Source of the DNA: Planococcus citri
Taxonomy: Eukaryota; Arthropoda; Insecta; Hemiptera; Pseudococcidae
NCBI RefSeq assembly: GCF_950023065.1
Contig: NC_088681.1
Coordinates: forward strand, 67,428,836 to 67,492,835
Length of the DNA: 64,000 nt
Reading direction: 5' to 3'
Of the stretch, positions 1-12,368 are shown piece by piece (the stretch's first letter is position 1; every line of letters starts with the position of its first letter). Both the position numbers and the translations under genes were made by a program. The notes beneath the pieces are model-generated. The model searched no databases and was not told where the DNA came from. It saw only the letters and a program-made list of their open reading frames with translations.

Positions 1-600
1 GGTGATTTCAGGTAAATAAGTGAGATTCTTAAATTGCTGAAATTCTATAATTTTGGACTTTTTGTCATAATAATTACTCGTGCGCGTAATAGCAACAAAA
101 TATGATAGGTAGTTTGCAATCTTTGTCGAAAAAGAGAGCACTTTTTTCCAATTTTTTCGGTCAAAAAGCGATATTTTTCGACATTTTTTGAAACACACTT
201 TAGATTACATATTTTGAAAAAAAATCAAGGTGTTTTGGAAATTCTGACGAAAAAAAGCAACAACTTTTAGCAAAACGATACTCTTTGACAATTTTGACAA
301 AACATTGCATTTTTTTCATTTTTTGTCAGAATGTAACTTCAAGTTGGTAACTTAGTTGCTTAAAAAATAACCGAGCTAGAAGAATTTCAATAAAATTTGC
401 TGAAATTTGGAATTTACTCTGGTAAATACTTATGCTTTGACTTGGTGTTGGATTAGATAAAGGAGGGTTTGAAAGGGAGTAACCTTGACCTAAAATTTCA
501 GTGCGTCCGAGTACATATTGGGCGAAAATGGTGGAAAGAGACGAAAAAGGTTAAAGAGATTACAACAGTAATCAACCGATAGGAAATTGAAAGTTGCATC
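1..600. repeat. Degenerate AT-rich interspersed repeat
   Basis: This stretch holds no convincing gene. Between about 110 and 400 it is a loose succession of short phrases built on 'gacaattttgacaaaa' and 'ttttcaattttttcggtcaaaaa'. The same style of phrase recurs at about 21500-21870 and 51060-51780, so it looks like one old, poorly conserved dispersed repeat. No clear terminal repeats or target duplications are visible. Confidence 0.4.
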
Positions 601-1080
601 GTGAGCAATTCAAGGGGGGGGGGGAGGAGGTTGATGGATAATTTTTTCGTTGATTTTGTCCGTAGAAATCCAAAAATTTTGGGGGGAGAATGCATTTTTT
701 GTTGTTTTTGTCCTTTGAAAAACCTAATGCCACATCCTCCACCCTTCCAAAATTACCTGGGAAGCTGAAATTTGGCATGCATGTTTAGAAGGGTACCCCA
801 GATGCGTGTTTCGTCGATAGAGCATCCTCCCCTCCCCCTCTAACTAACGTAGGAGAATAAAATTGGGCACGTTACCTGTAGAAAGAACCTTGAATGTGCC
901 TTTTGAGAATTTAAATTTTTAATTCTGGATTTTCGAGCTCTTTTCAGCAGTTTTTTAAAAATCATCGCTAGACCCTCTACCCCTGAAAGAATTTGGACTA
1001 GACCGAGAAAACATTAAACAGTATCTAGAAATCAACAACTAGATCATTTTTTAGGAGCGGAATTTCATTCTTCTATATTT
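601..1080. other. Low-complexity poly-G and pyrimidine-rich stretch
   Basis: A run of G from about 614 to 624 is followed by a shorter G run near 680. C-rich and CT-rich patches follow around 735-840. The small minus-strand open frames here simply read through these runs and have no recognisable domain. I see no gene. Confidence 0.4.
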
Positions 1081-3880
1081 TTTTTAATATAAATTTTGAA
1101 GTTTTATTATTCGGATCAGCATTTTACAATTACTTATACTTTGGGGGAAATTCCTCAATTACATATAATTTCTTTTCGCAACACCCTATACATAAGACAA
1201 CGAGTAAGACTGTATAATCACGCGGACGAATTAATCGAATCCATCACGTGGTCTATACGTTCATATAGGCAGGGAAGCTTTTAGCAGCCGCACATAACAC
1301 ACACGTCCGATGGTCAGACTGGTCGGGCAGGTCGTCGCACACAAAATATTTCGGGTGACTTTGATGGCAAAGATTGATTGATGTTCGGGAGGCCGAGTCC
1401 ATTAAATTACCAAAATCTCGCAGTAATTTACTATAACCGGGTGCAACGTGACCCGAAGTCCGGCGCCGCAGGGTGAACACCGAACCGAAGATACATATAT
1501 ATAACAAAAATCGGCTCCACGAAAAAGGGAATAAGACGTAGCCTATAAGAAAAAAAAATACGTACACATTCCCACTAAAAAAATCGAAAAAGTTGAAAAA
1601 TTATTTATTTCGCAGCAGCCCTCATTCCATTCTTCAGCCTTCTAGGAGCGAGCGTGGATGGGGGGCTGACCCAAGTTGGTATTGCCAACTTTTCCAAACT
1701 CTAAACAACAATAGTACCTAAGCTGCACTTCTTCTAAACTCGATTTCACCCTCGACCCTCGAAACACGTTGCAGCTTTTACCAATTACCACCACTCTGCG
1801 CTCTGCACCGGGCAAACCTCAAATCACCAACGTAGCTTTCCAAAAAGGTGACCGCGAAAACACGACGACTAATCTCACCTTATATAGTCTGGCATCTCGA
1901 CCACGCCATGTCGCTGCTTGTGCTTATCCACCGCAAAATACGGCGTGTATTTCCGCCACAGCCCCTCCCCTCCCCTCTCCCCCTTATCCACTCGTCGCTA
2001 TCAAATTCCAACCAGGTCATTCTACATCTCTAAATCCTTTACACCTCAATCAGCGTGTCCGCGTACACCAGTTGCCAGCATGGACCTTTACACAGCACCA
2101 TACCACAATACACCATTTACGAATAGGCCTACATGCAGCTCGCAGCTTTACCTTTATTACACCAAATTCATTTCGGCCTGTGCGGTTCTCCGCATAATCA
2201 AGTTGTACTTATCAAGGTGAAATTTCCTCTATAGGGTAAGTCGAGTTGGGAGGGGGCAGCCGAGCAGGTACTTTTGTGACATGATGTTTACACACTGACA
2301 CAGCAGCACTTCCTCTTCATCGTAAACCAATACGAAACGAATTTCCTACCCCAAAAACCAGAGCAGCGATAAAAGACACAGAGACCGACCAACACAGAAA
2401 CCCCACGAATTCAACGGAAATGTACAACTCGGAAAATTGTTGTGGGTTTTCTTCTACCTATATTCTTTGCGTTCTCGTTTTCGAAACGAAAACAAAGCCA
2501 AATAATGTCAATCGCATGACTAGGTAGTACCTCATCGGGTCGAATTCAATTTCAAACATTAATTTATATTTCTCGTTTAATAAAGTCTAGGGTTTACCTT
2601 ATTTTGCAAAGTTGGATTTTTTCACTCCTCATCCCCCCCCCCCCCTCAAAGGTCGAGAAATTTCGTTCGATTTACTATCGATGAAAATTTTTAGAACAAC
2701 GAAACAAGTCAACAATAATTCCATAGAACAGTGAACTTGCTTCTTCAAAAAAAAACATCGAAATTGGATTCCTCCTCTCCCCCCCCCAGAATCTCCATTT
2801 TGCCTCCAAACGCACCGAAATTTCAACGATAATAATTATGGGTACAAATATTTTAATCCACGTCATTGATTTTTCTACCCTCATCATGAGCCATCATCTC
2901 TCTGGCAAATACGCGGCAGCGCGGCGGCGGAATTAACCTGACAACGTCGTCGGCGTCGTCGACGGCCGGGGTTCTCGCGTTAATTATAAAAATTGACGCA
3001 TCATCGGGGCTTTTTCGTCTTATCTGCGAACGAACGATATAGGATTAAATACTCGTAATCCTGCGTCAAGATGCAGGACGTATTTCGAAAATTTTTATCC
3101 AAATAGCTGACGTTTTAATTACAAAAAGCTCAAAACCTCGTCACATCGTAGGACGACACGCGGCGAAGATTGACATTATATACCAAAATTCTATTTCTTT
3201 GCCCGCTTTACTCGTAGATACATTTCAAATTCATTCTATGTATAATACGAGTATAAACCGAACTGGTTTCATCCTCATCACGTAGACACTATAGTCGTTA
3301 ATTAATTCATCCTCGCAATTAAAAACTAATCGTAAAAAGTACGCCGAATGTTTCAACGACGATGTCTAACTGTATAGAGAAGACCGAAAATAATAAATGA
3401 TCGAAAAAAAAAATCGTTGGTCTGTTTTTCATTCTTGCACGATACCTACGCATAATAAGTAAATATATCAGATGTGTGTACAGAGAGAGAGATAGATCTT
3501 CTAGCCATGATAACACACGCGTATAAATATATTTCCGCGAACATCCGACTAGTTTTTTTTTCTTCAGGTCTTCCTTCCCCTTTCACGGATGTTGGAAAAA
3601 AAACTCGACTTGCCGCCAAACGCATACTACAACAGCTTAGAAAATCATCAAAGTCGACTTGTCCTAATTAACCGAAAGTAGAGGAGGGAAAAAAACGCCT
3701 AATTCGCTATTTAATTAGAAGGAAAAACGCCGACAAGGCTAATTACAGTTATACTTGAGTGTATTTTTCTACTCCACATCGATCAAGAAGGGATAAGAAC
3801 GACAACGAGATGTCAATGAGACATCATTATTGCCATTTTCCACGAGATATGATCGATCTTGTTATATGTAGAGAAAGTGA
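1081..3880. other. Non-repetitive island, no gene recognised
   Basis: Complex, non-repeated sequence with many CG dinucleotides compared with the flanks. It includes GC-richer patches (about 1290-1500 and 2900-3000), a CT/C-rich stretch near 1960-1985 and long C runs at about 2633-2644 and 2780-2788. Open frames reach 142 codons (1769-2197) but overlap each other in different frames and have biased, low-complexity composition, so I do not call them genes. It could be intronic or intergenic sequence with regulatory content. Confidence 0.35.
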
Positions 3881-4996
3881 TGGCCAAAATTTTATTCGAT
3901 AGATTTAGGGTTTTCAAAATTAGTACCATCAATTCAGGAAGTTCACATTGAGACTTTTTTGAAAAATTCATCAGAGGATGAAGAAGGAGATCGCATTCTC
4001 GAAAAGTTACTCGAAGTAAGTTGACTTCAAGAATTGTTCAAGGTTTCCAAAATTTAAAAAAAAAAAGTCCCTTACTCCGATTGAAATACTTACCAATCCT
4101 CACATTGCTTTTTGCTCGAAAATTTTCAACCAACCAATGGACTCATAAATTTGAAAAACAAAATCAGAAAAATTGAGACCATCAAAATAATATGTTCAAG
4201 TTATTCAGTTCTTATATAAATTTTTTCACAAAAACACGAGTAACTCGATTTTAAACCGATTTGCTGGTCATTGAAAAATGATTGAATCACGTTTGGGATG
4301 ATTGTCAATCATACGAAGGACATTTCAAAATTACAAATCTGTCAATCGACCTCGTATCAGCCCGCATTACCTTCCAGCAATAAAAATGGTTCATAATACT
4401 TGGAATTCAATCAATTTTCTCTTAGATAAATTTTCCCACAGTTGATTGATACATATCTACTTCGACATTTTTATTACGACGGCAAGATTAGTATTTCAAT
4501 TCATTCTGTGGATTGGTGGAAGATTTTAGAATAAAAAAGTGGTACTTAATCGTTTTTCAATTCATGAGATAACAAAACAGCATGAAAAAAACACATCATC
4601 AGCCAAAATTTCAGACGCCGAAGTGAATTTTTCGAGTTCTGATGAATTTTTGGAAATTAAATTTCTTCCAAACATTAAAAAAAGCGAAAATTTTACCAAG
4701 TTGACATAGAAAAGTGAAAATAATGTACTTCAATTTCGACCCCCGTTCACCATGAATCGTTTGAAAACGGTTTCGAACCGTTTTGAGCATTCATGGAGCC
4801 TCCAGCAGGCTTTCGAAAGTTTAAATCTTCGCAAAATTTTACCAAATATAGTCTAAAGTTAAAATTTACTTCATACCTCGACTTCAATGTTTATTCTGAA
4901 TTAATTGGAGGCAGTTTTAAGCTGTTTTGGAGCCTTCAGCAATTTTATGAAAATTCCAGCCCTTAAATCTGTCCAATTCAACGTTAACACTTTTCA
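3881..4996. repeat. Decayed copies of the CTGGAGGCTCCAG foldback-family repeat
   Basis: Degenerate AT-rich repeat debris. The phrase 'gagcattcatggagcctcca' near 4786 and 'ttttggagccttcagcaa' near 4930 match the core of the roughly 163-bp units seen in better-preserved copies at 30-33 kb and 62-63 kb. 'ccgttcaccatgaatcgttt' near 4744 resembles the arm consensus that precedes the core. No gene is seen. Confidence 0.45.
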
Positions 4997-6128
4997 CGGA
5001 TGAAAATTGAAAAATTTCATTATAATTATGAGGGAAAGTATAACTTTAATCAGCGGATTTTTTTAAAAATTGAGGTTTATTGGAAATTTCATTTTGGAAT
5101 TTGAGGAAATGTTCAAAATGGACATTTTTTAAATCTCGATTTCCAAAATGAATTTTCGACGTAGGGATACGAAAATTTTGACTTAATATGTACACAATTA
5201 GGTACTTACGTCAAAAAATTTTGAATCCAAAATCCAAAATTTTGAGAAAAAATGAAAAATTATTTTATTTTTTAAATCAAAAAATTTTTGGTCTGAAATT
5301 AAAATATTGACGATGAGGATTTTTATTTTTTTAAAGAATGAAAAATATTTTGGGAATGCAAGTCATTTTTTAGCCCATTTCTACCAAAATTCCTGAATGA
5401 AATCGATTGACATCTTAAAAAGTTTGAACTTTTGCGTACAAGTTTTTTGAGAAAAATTTTCAAAATTTATGTGCTTATTTTGGGATTTCAGGTGTTTAAA
5501 TGCAACGCGTCGGTCCAATTTTTGGTATTGAGGTGAGATCTATGGTACTCGTATCTTATTTTGACCCAAAATTCCAAAATGAAATTTGACCCCAGCAAGT
5601 GAGCTTTCACATTAGAGGTTCTTCCAACTTTTATATCTCAGCTTTCTGTGAAAATTTTTGAAAATTTATAGAATCTCATTTCAACAAAAAGATATGATAT
5701 TTTTTATGGAACGGCCTTGAAACTCAATTTCCCTTCAAAAAAATATATAGGTATTTTTTTACCAATAAAAATCCCCACCGTCAATCTCTTTATTTTTGAC
5801 CAAAATTTTTTTTAATTTGAAAATTATATCACTTCTACATTTTGTAATTGTCACAAACTTGTGCCGAAAATCACTTTTCATTTTTTCTCAAAATTTTGGA
5901 TTCAAAAATTTTGATTTTCTGATTTTTATGTTGGTATTACCTGGAGAACTTATCGGAAAATTTTCGTATCCCTACATCGAAAATTTATTTAGCAAATCGG
6001 AATGGATAAAATGCTCATTTTGAGCATTTTTCAAGTTTTGAGAAAGTGAACCTCAATTTTTAAAAAAATATCTGATTAACGAAGTCATACTCCTTCCCAT
6101 ATAACGAAATTTTTCAATTTTCATCCGT
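4997..6128. mobile_element. Foldback/MITE-like element with perfect 23-bp terminal inverted repeat
   Basis: The left end begins ACGGATGAAAATTGAAAAAT at 4997, and the right end at about 6106-6128 is its exact reverse complement over 23 bp. Inverted similarity continues inward: a segment around 5040-5180 ('attgaggtt', then 'gtagggatacgaaaatttt') is mirrored around 5950-6100. The element is about 1.13 kb with no coding capacity; the 75-codon frame at 5796-6023 lies inside an arm and is incidental. No obvious target duplication borders the ends. Non-autonomous DNA transposon is the likeliest class. Confidence 0.65.
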
Positions 6129-7180
6129 CAGATTCTTCTCGAGTCTCGAAGGGTAAATTAATAAAATATACAGTTCTGAATCTCCGGAAACCGGGTTTTA
6201 GAAATGCTCAAAACAAGTTGAAAACATTCTCAAAAAAATTTGTTCTTCCCTACTATTTTTGACCCAAACATAATCATCAAAAATCCACCAAAAATTGAAA
6301 AATGGCTTCAAGCGGCTGAATGCTCAAAAACATTTTCTATCCGTCAAGTTTCCAATTTCCATAAATGATTCTTCGATTTTTGGAAAATTATAAATCAAAC
6401 GTACCAAATTTTGAGAGGAAAAATTTGTAGCCTAAAAATCAGTATTTTTACATCGCCTATTAATGCAGCAAATCACTCGAAACTTCTTGTATTCTTCCAA
6501 GTCTACTCCCCAAATCCATCGCGATCGATCTCAAGCCAATGTGGAGCTCTCAGGAGGCGTTGTAATCAACTTCGTTCACTGAAATTCCTATTTTTTTTCG
6601 TAAGTTTCAGATATTCAAATTGAGCCTTGCCCCTATACATTCTGTTGAATACTAACTTAGCCTTCTTCCGAAGAACTTCCATTGTATTGAAGAGAAGCAG
6701 ACTCGAGCTTGAGGCTCCAGAATAAGTTGAAGGCAGTCTTGACGAGGGATTTAGAAATCGCCTTTTTCAGTACCTATAGAAACCGACTGCACTGTTGGAT
6801 TTTCCAAAAATTGAAATACCAATATCTCAATAAAATAAAGTTATTTCATTGAATTTTTTTGACATCTTCGACAGATCACATCTAGGAAAAAATTCTTACA
6901 CCACAAAGAATCCCAACTTCCCAAACTTTACCCCCTCCCAATTTTTCCAGACTAGCTCTTCACACGACATGGTAGTGGAAACCAAACTCATCTTCGCAGC
7001 GCAACACGCAAATGATAAGTATGGAAAATACCATCACATCTGCATCGTCAGCTTAGTGCTTTGCTTGACAGAAAAGCACAGCACAGCACAGCTCAGAGCA
7101 GAGCAGCGTCAACGTACAATAAATCCTTTTAATCTGGCAAATACCTTCGAACTGTGATCGCGTACAACAATAGAATTTCG
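6129..7180. other. AT-rich intergenic sequence with old repeat debris
   Basis: The first part (to about 6740) contains faded foldback-family phrases such as 'gtggagctctcaggaggc' near 6540. From about 6850 the sequence is less repetitive and includes a short CAG-type run (7075-7110: repeated 'cacagcacag' and 'agagcagagcag'). Open frames of 70-102 codons here show no recognisable domain. No gene is called. Confidence 0.35.
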
Positions 7181-7508
7181 TAACGCTGATTTCTGCCCCC
7201 CTACCCCCGGCCTTCAACTCCTTGTCGCCAACCGAACGTCTCTCTCAATATGCGAAACATGATCGGATTTAAAATGCGAGCAGTTTATTTCACGTTTGCA
7301 CCCGCCTTTGCCGGGCGTTTATCGACGACGACAACGACGACCGAATTATCGAGTACCATACGCCTTTGCCGCAGCAGTCGCGGTTGTCGTATTTCGACGG
7401 AAATTGTTACGGCAAACGATTCGCGATAAAAGGAAACCGACGACGACGATGACAATGAAAACACGTTAGGCCGATATGAGTGAGAAAGAAGAACATACCA
7501 ATACCAAT

Positions 7509-7561
<53 letters not shown>

Positions 7562-7995
7562 GTACTAAAATCGTATACAACTATACGGTCTATACGACGA
7601 ATTACCTCGGCACAGTTAAGTACCCAGATATCAAACTACTTCCATAGAGTAATCCGATTACATTAGATGCGGTAGCGAAAGACAGCTGGGTCCAAAATCC
7701 ACACAGAATATTGTCATCGAAAATAGTATACGCTTATAGTCTCGATGTTAGCACCATATCTCTCGTATTCCCGTGTATCTCTATATTTCCACGTTATGTG
7801 GTAAACACTCAACAGACATCGACGACAGAAAGACGTTGATTTTTTTTCTCTCGCTGATGTCGATGTCGTCTTTCAACGAGGCTAATTTACCAATCACCAT
7901 TTCGTATTCGTACGACAGATGCAAATCGTCGAATTTTTTTCGTATTCTCGAACAAATTGTTCGTCTTTTTTCTGCCACCAACTCATCGTGTCACT
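7181..7995. other. CG-trinucleotide-rich island
   Basis: A GC-richer island than its neighbours, full of CGA, CGT and GACGAC runs and containing the pure microsatellite annotated separately. The 93-codon and 66-codon frames near 7773-8054 are on opposite strands of the same DNA and one runs into the adjoining mobile element, so neither is supported as a gene. Confidence 0.35.
7511..7561. repeat. (CGT)17 microsatellite
   Basis: Seventeen uninterrupted copies of the trinucleotide CGT over 51 bp. Shorter imperfect CGA/CGT runs occur in the surrounding few hundred bases, and similar runs recur in other non-repetitive islands, for example near 18290, 28310 and 60160. Confidence 0.95.
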
Positions 7996-9164
7996 TTGAG
8001 GTGTCCGCCTCCGATTTGAACAGGACCGGAATTTTTGGAAAGAGCATGTTCTAAAACCCCCAAATCCAAATTTTCAGCTGCCCAAGTTCATTTTTCGATT
8101 TTTGGAGAATTTTTGAAAATCCAAAATTGACTATTTTGGTGATCTATGCTTTTTTGAAAAAAGTACATACTTGATCAGTAAAAATGTTTAAAATAAGTCC
8201 TAAAACTGATGTTAACCCCCCAAATCCAATTTTCGCCACTACCAGCCATTCTGGAGCCTCCAACGCTATTTTTCAATTTCTCCAGAATTTTGAATTTGCT
8301 CCAGAAGGCTTGAATATGAAGTTGGGCAGCTAAAAATCGAGTTGTGTAATATACTCGATCTGTTTAACGAGTTTATCCACATTTGAGGCGATTTTGGGAG
8401 GGACACCTCAAGGGTGGCTTTTTGACCTGCTTTTTTCATAATAAGAAATCCAAAAAAATCAAAATTTTACCGTTTGTGAGGAAATTTTCAAAATTTGCGC
8501 GAATCGGTGTATTTCGAACACAACAAACCTCCTGAGGCCGAGTTCCGCCATTTCCAGCCATTCTGGAGCCTCCAGTGCGATTTTCAAATTTCTCCAGAAT
8601 TTTCGATTTGCTCCAGAAGGCGTGAATATGAAGTTGGGCACCTAAAATTCGAGTTGTGTATTATACTCGATCTGTTTACCGAGTTTATCCACGTTTGCGC
8701 CGATTCTGGAGGGGACACCTCAAGAGTGGTTTTTTATTACCAGCTTTTTTCATAATAAAAATATCCAAAAATTAAAGAGAGGGCCAAGAAAGGCTGGAAA
8801 TGGCGAAATTCGCTCTCGTGTGGTTAATTAATGACGAAATACAGCGATTCGCGCAAATTTCAAAAATTTTCTCACAAACTAGAAATTTTTGATTTTTGGA
8901 TATTTTTATTTAAAAAAAAAAAAAAATGGTCAAAAACCCACTCTTGAGATGTTTCTCACCAAAATCGGCTCAACTGTGAATAAATTCGTTAAACAGTTCG
9001 AGGATAACACACAGCTCGATTTTTAGCTGCCCAACTTCATATTCACGTCTTCTGGAGCAAATTGAAAATTCTGGAGAAATTGAAAAAGCGCACTGGAGGC
9101 TCCAGAATGGCTGGAAATGGCGGAACTCGGCCTCATCCCACGTAGAAAAAACTTACAGGGGGCA

Positions 9165-9790
9165 GTGGTAATTCACTACTTAACAGTAGGTAGTGTTAAG
9201 TAGTAATTCACACCACATCAGTAGTGCTTTCAGTACTTGATTCATTACTGGACAGTAGTGTTGCACTGCAGGGCAGTATGACTTCTGCAGTAATTCACTA
9301 TAGCTTAGTAGTACTCAATAATACTTCACCATTCAATACACCACTCAACAGTGGTGTTTACCTATTCAGTAGTAGTGGTTCAGTAGTTATTTACTACAGC
9401 TCAGTGGTAGATTAGTAGTTTTTAACTACACATTGGTAATATTTCACCATTCAATGTACCACTCAACAATGGTGTTCACCTACAGAGTAGTGTGGCTCAG
9501 TAGTTACTTACTATAACTCAGTAGATGTGTTGTAGTTTTTTACTAAGTACACATCAATAATTATTTACCACACAATGCACCATTTAATGCACCACTCAAC
9601 AATGGTGTTCACCTACAGAGTAGTATGGCTCAGTTGTTACTTACTACAACTCAGTAGATGTGTTGTAGTTTTATACTACACATCAATAATTATTTACCAC
9701 ACAATGCACCACTCCGCAGTCATGTTTGCCTACTGAATAGTAATGGTCTAATAGTTATTTACTAGTAAACGTACACCTTACCAGTAATGA
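9165..9790. repeat. CAGTAGTG-type degenerate minisatellite
   Basis: Short phrases such as 'cagtagtg', 'aattcacta' and 'ttaccacacaatgcaccact' recur every 20-100 bp. A longer unit repeats at about 9470 and 9605 ('aacaatggtgttcacctaca'). A second block of the same phrases sits near the other end of this element (11240-11500). This is subterminal repeat structure of the nested element. Confidence 0.65.
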
Positions 9791-9899
9791 CATCAACCAA
9801 TTGCCCTGTTAACTAAAAATCCCCCAATTAGGGTGGGAGAAGAGGAAAAAAATTCAAAAGTTTTGAAGAATGCTATGCAGATATCAGATTATGTATACC

Positions 9900-10900
9900 T
9901 ACGATTTTGAACATGAAGGACTGCAGATTCAAATTTAGGGTCTAATGATCTTCAACAAAAAATTCTGTGCCATTGAAAATCCAGATTTTGATACCGATAT
10001 TGTACTTTTTTTTGAGAAGATTTGCAATTTTACACCTTTTTGAGGCTCATTTTGGGTTTTGGGGTCACATTATCTTCAAACATAATTTCTGGGCATTGAA
10101 AATCCCGATTTTGATTTTGGGAAGTTAGGATCAAATTGTTCTCAAAAATGAATTCTGTGTCCAAATATATAAGAAAATTAATTTTTGGTTTTGAATTTCC
10201 TTTGTGGATATTGTTTTGGGGTTTACGATCAAATGATTTTCAAAAATTAAGTCTGATCTACACCATTGAAAATCCAAATTTTCAATTCACACCAATATAT
10301 TGCACTTTTTTTTGGAAAATTTTCATTTTTGTACCTCCCCAGCTTTGGAGCCCATTTTCGGGTTTGGGATTGAATGGTCTTCAAAAATTGATTCTGGGCC
10401 ATTGAAAACTCAAATTTTGATATCAATAACATACTTTTTCAAAATTTTTAAAAAGTTTTGGTTTTGTACCTCCCCTTTTGAAGCCCATTTTGGGATTTGA
10501 GGTAGAATGGTCTTCAAAAATGGATTCTGTGCCATTGAAAACTCAAATTTTGATATCAATAACATACTTCTTTAAAAAGTTTACAATTTTGTACCTCCCC
10601 CATTGGTGCCCATTTTGGGGTTTGAGGTCAAATTGTCTTATAAAATGAATTCTGAACCCATAAATTTGAGATTTTGATACCCATATATATTTTTTTGATA
10701 ATTTTTGGTTTTGTACTTTTGTATACCCCCTTCTGGAGCCCATTTTGGGGTTTGGGGTTAAATGGTCTTTAAAAATTGATTCAGCGCCATTGAAATTTCA
10801 AATTTTGACATCAACAGCACACTTCTTTTAAAAATTTGCAATTTTGTGCCTCCCCCCCTTTGGAGCTCATTTTGGGTTTGGGATCAAATAGTTTTCAAAC
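9900..10900. repeat. Tandem array of about seven ~130-bp units
   Basis: Each unit contains 'gccattgaaaa(c/t)(t/c)caaattttga', a T-rich run, 'ttttgtacctcccc', '(g)gagcccattttggggttt' and 'aatggtcttcaaaaatt'. The 'cccatttt' landmark falls at about 10351, 10484, 10609 and 10739, with a variant at 10866 and earlier diverged copies near 10046 and 10205. Successive spacings are about 125-160 bp. Several chance open frames arise from these units. Confidence 0.8.
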
Positions 10901-11030
10901 ATAAAATTGACACATCTTGAGAACTTCACCAATTATTCAATTTCAAGTTTTAACATTAAAAATCATGAACTGTTGAAATTGAGTATTTGCAAACAAATAT
11001 ATTCTTTAAATGCCCTACCTACTGTAGTGC

Positions 11031-11125
11031 TCTAGTAGTCAGGTGGTTAGGGTTGTATAGTCAGACATCCGTAGGTCCCAGGTTCGAATCCTCGCAAGGT
11101 ATAGGTGTAGGAATTTTCTTAAAAT
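11031..11125 (+). mobile_element. tRNA-derived SINE head or tRNA pseudogene
   Basis: A box A-like TAGTCAGGTGG at 11036-11046 (one mismatch to the TRGYNNARNNG style promoter) is followed 34 bp later by a perfect box B, GGTTCGAATCC, at 11081-11091. The surrounding sequence does not fold into an intact acceptor stem, so this is not a working tRNA gene. It most likely marks a SINE or tRNA-like fragment inside the nested element. A related structure lies at 44738-44870. Confidence 0.6.
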
Positions 11126-12368
11126 GTTATAGGCAGGAAAAATCATACATGATGTGAGCATCACAACGATGATCCGGAAATTCAAAATAAAATTCCCCAA
11201 CCCTATTTTTTTGATTTTTGAAAATTATTGCACCCACTGATACTGATAGCATGTAGTGAAACACTTCTGACACACACTTGGAAATGAGTAGTGTTTCCCA
11301 GTAAGGAATTGCCAGTGGTGATTTACTACACACATACTAGACAGTAGTGAAATACCATTGATTTGTGTATAGGTGGATCAGTAGTGCTACTCTACTGAGA
11401 AATCAGCAGTGATTTATCACTCATAATTTTGAGTAGGAGAAGTAAATCACTAGTGGCAATTCCTCACTAAGAAACACTGCTGATTTTCCAATAGACACCA
11501 GTGTACTTTTTCTACGTGGGAGGGGGTTTGTTGTGTTCAAAATACACCGATTCGCCCAAATTTCGAAAATTTCCTCACAAACGGTATTTTGATTTTTTTG
11601 GATTTCTTATTATGAAAAAAGCTGGTCAAAAAACCACTCTTGAGGTGTCCCCTCCAGAATCGGCTCAAATGTGGATAAATTCGTTAAACAGGTCGAGTAT
11701 AACACACAGCTCGATTTTTAGCTGCCCAACTTCATATTCACGCCTTCTGGAGCAAGTTGAAAATTCTGGAGAAATTGAAAAATCGCGCTGGAGGCTCCAG
11801 AATGGCTGGAAATGGCGGAACTCGGCCTCAAGGGGTTTGTTGTGTTTGAAATACCCCGATTTGCGCAAATTTTAAAAATTTTCTCATAAACGATAAAATA
11901 TTGATTTTTTTGGATTTCTTATTATGAAAAAAACTGGTCAAAAAACCACTCTTGAGGTGTCCCTCCCAAAATCGACTCAAATGTGGATAAACTCGTTAAA
12001 CAGATCGAGTATAATACACAACTCGATTTTTAGCTGCCCAACTTCATATTCACGCCTTCTGGAGCAAATTCATAATTCTGGAGAAATTGAAAAATAGCGC
12101 TGGAGGCTCCAGAATGGCTGGAAATGGCGAAAATTGGATTTTGAGGGTTAACATCAGTTTTTGGACTTATTTTGAACATTTTTACTGATCAAGTATGTAC
12201 TTTTTTAAAAAAAAGCATAAATCACCAAAATAGTCAATTTTGGATTTTCGAAAATTCGCCAAAAATCGAGAAATGAACTTGGACAGCTGAAAATTTGGAT
12301 TTGGGGGTTTTAGAACATGCTCTTTCCAAAAATCTCAGTCCCGTTCAAATCGGATGAGGACACCTCAA

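Larger units (their letters stand above)
9136..11521. mobile_element. Nested terminal-inverted-repeat element
   Basis: TCCCACGTAGAAAAA at 9136 is matched in reverse complement by the sequence ending at 11521. Just inside, both ends carry a degenerate minisatellite of CAGTAGTG / TTCACTAC phrases (about 9165-9780 and 11240-11500). The middle is a separate array of roughly 130-bp units. The insertion splits one unit of the outer foldback element: its phrase 'cggaactcggcctca' stops at 9135, and 'gggggtttgttgtgtt' resumes at 11522, just as the two are joined at about 11818-11842. This shows the insertion is younger than the outer element. Target duplication is not clear and no coding sequence is seen. 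Confidence 0.75.
7996..12368. mobile_element. Large inverted-repeat element, interrupted by a second transposon
   Basis: The ends are inverted: TTGAGGTGTCC at 7996 and GGACACCTCAA ending at 12368. The next roughly 230 bp inside each end also mirror each other, including 'agcatgttctaaaaccccc', 'tacttgatcagtaaaaatg' and 'gttaaccc'. Internal units of about 300 bp, carrying GGACACCTCAAG and 'ggctggaaatggcg', run one way from about 8240 to 8780 and the other way from about 8800 to 9135 and 11522 to 12130. The left arm is roughly 0.8 kb and the right roughly 1.2 kb once the nested insertion (9136-11521) is removed, so the uninterrupted element is about 2.0 kb. No transposase is present. No target duplication is evident. 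Confidence 0.75.

Noticed and set aside
1769..2197. 142-codon open frame
   Set aside because: Overlaps other frames in the same DNA, Thr/Pro/His-rich through CT-rich composition, with no domain.
11031..11100. Functional tRNA gene
   Set aside because: Boxes A and B are present, but I cannot form an acceptor stem or an anticodon arm of normal layout.
11501..11875. 124-codon frame
   Set aside because: Lies across the junction of the nested transposon and the outer foldback units, so it is a repeat artefact.
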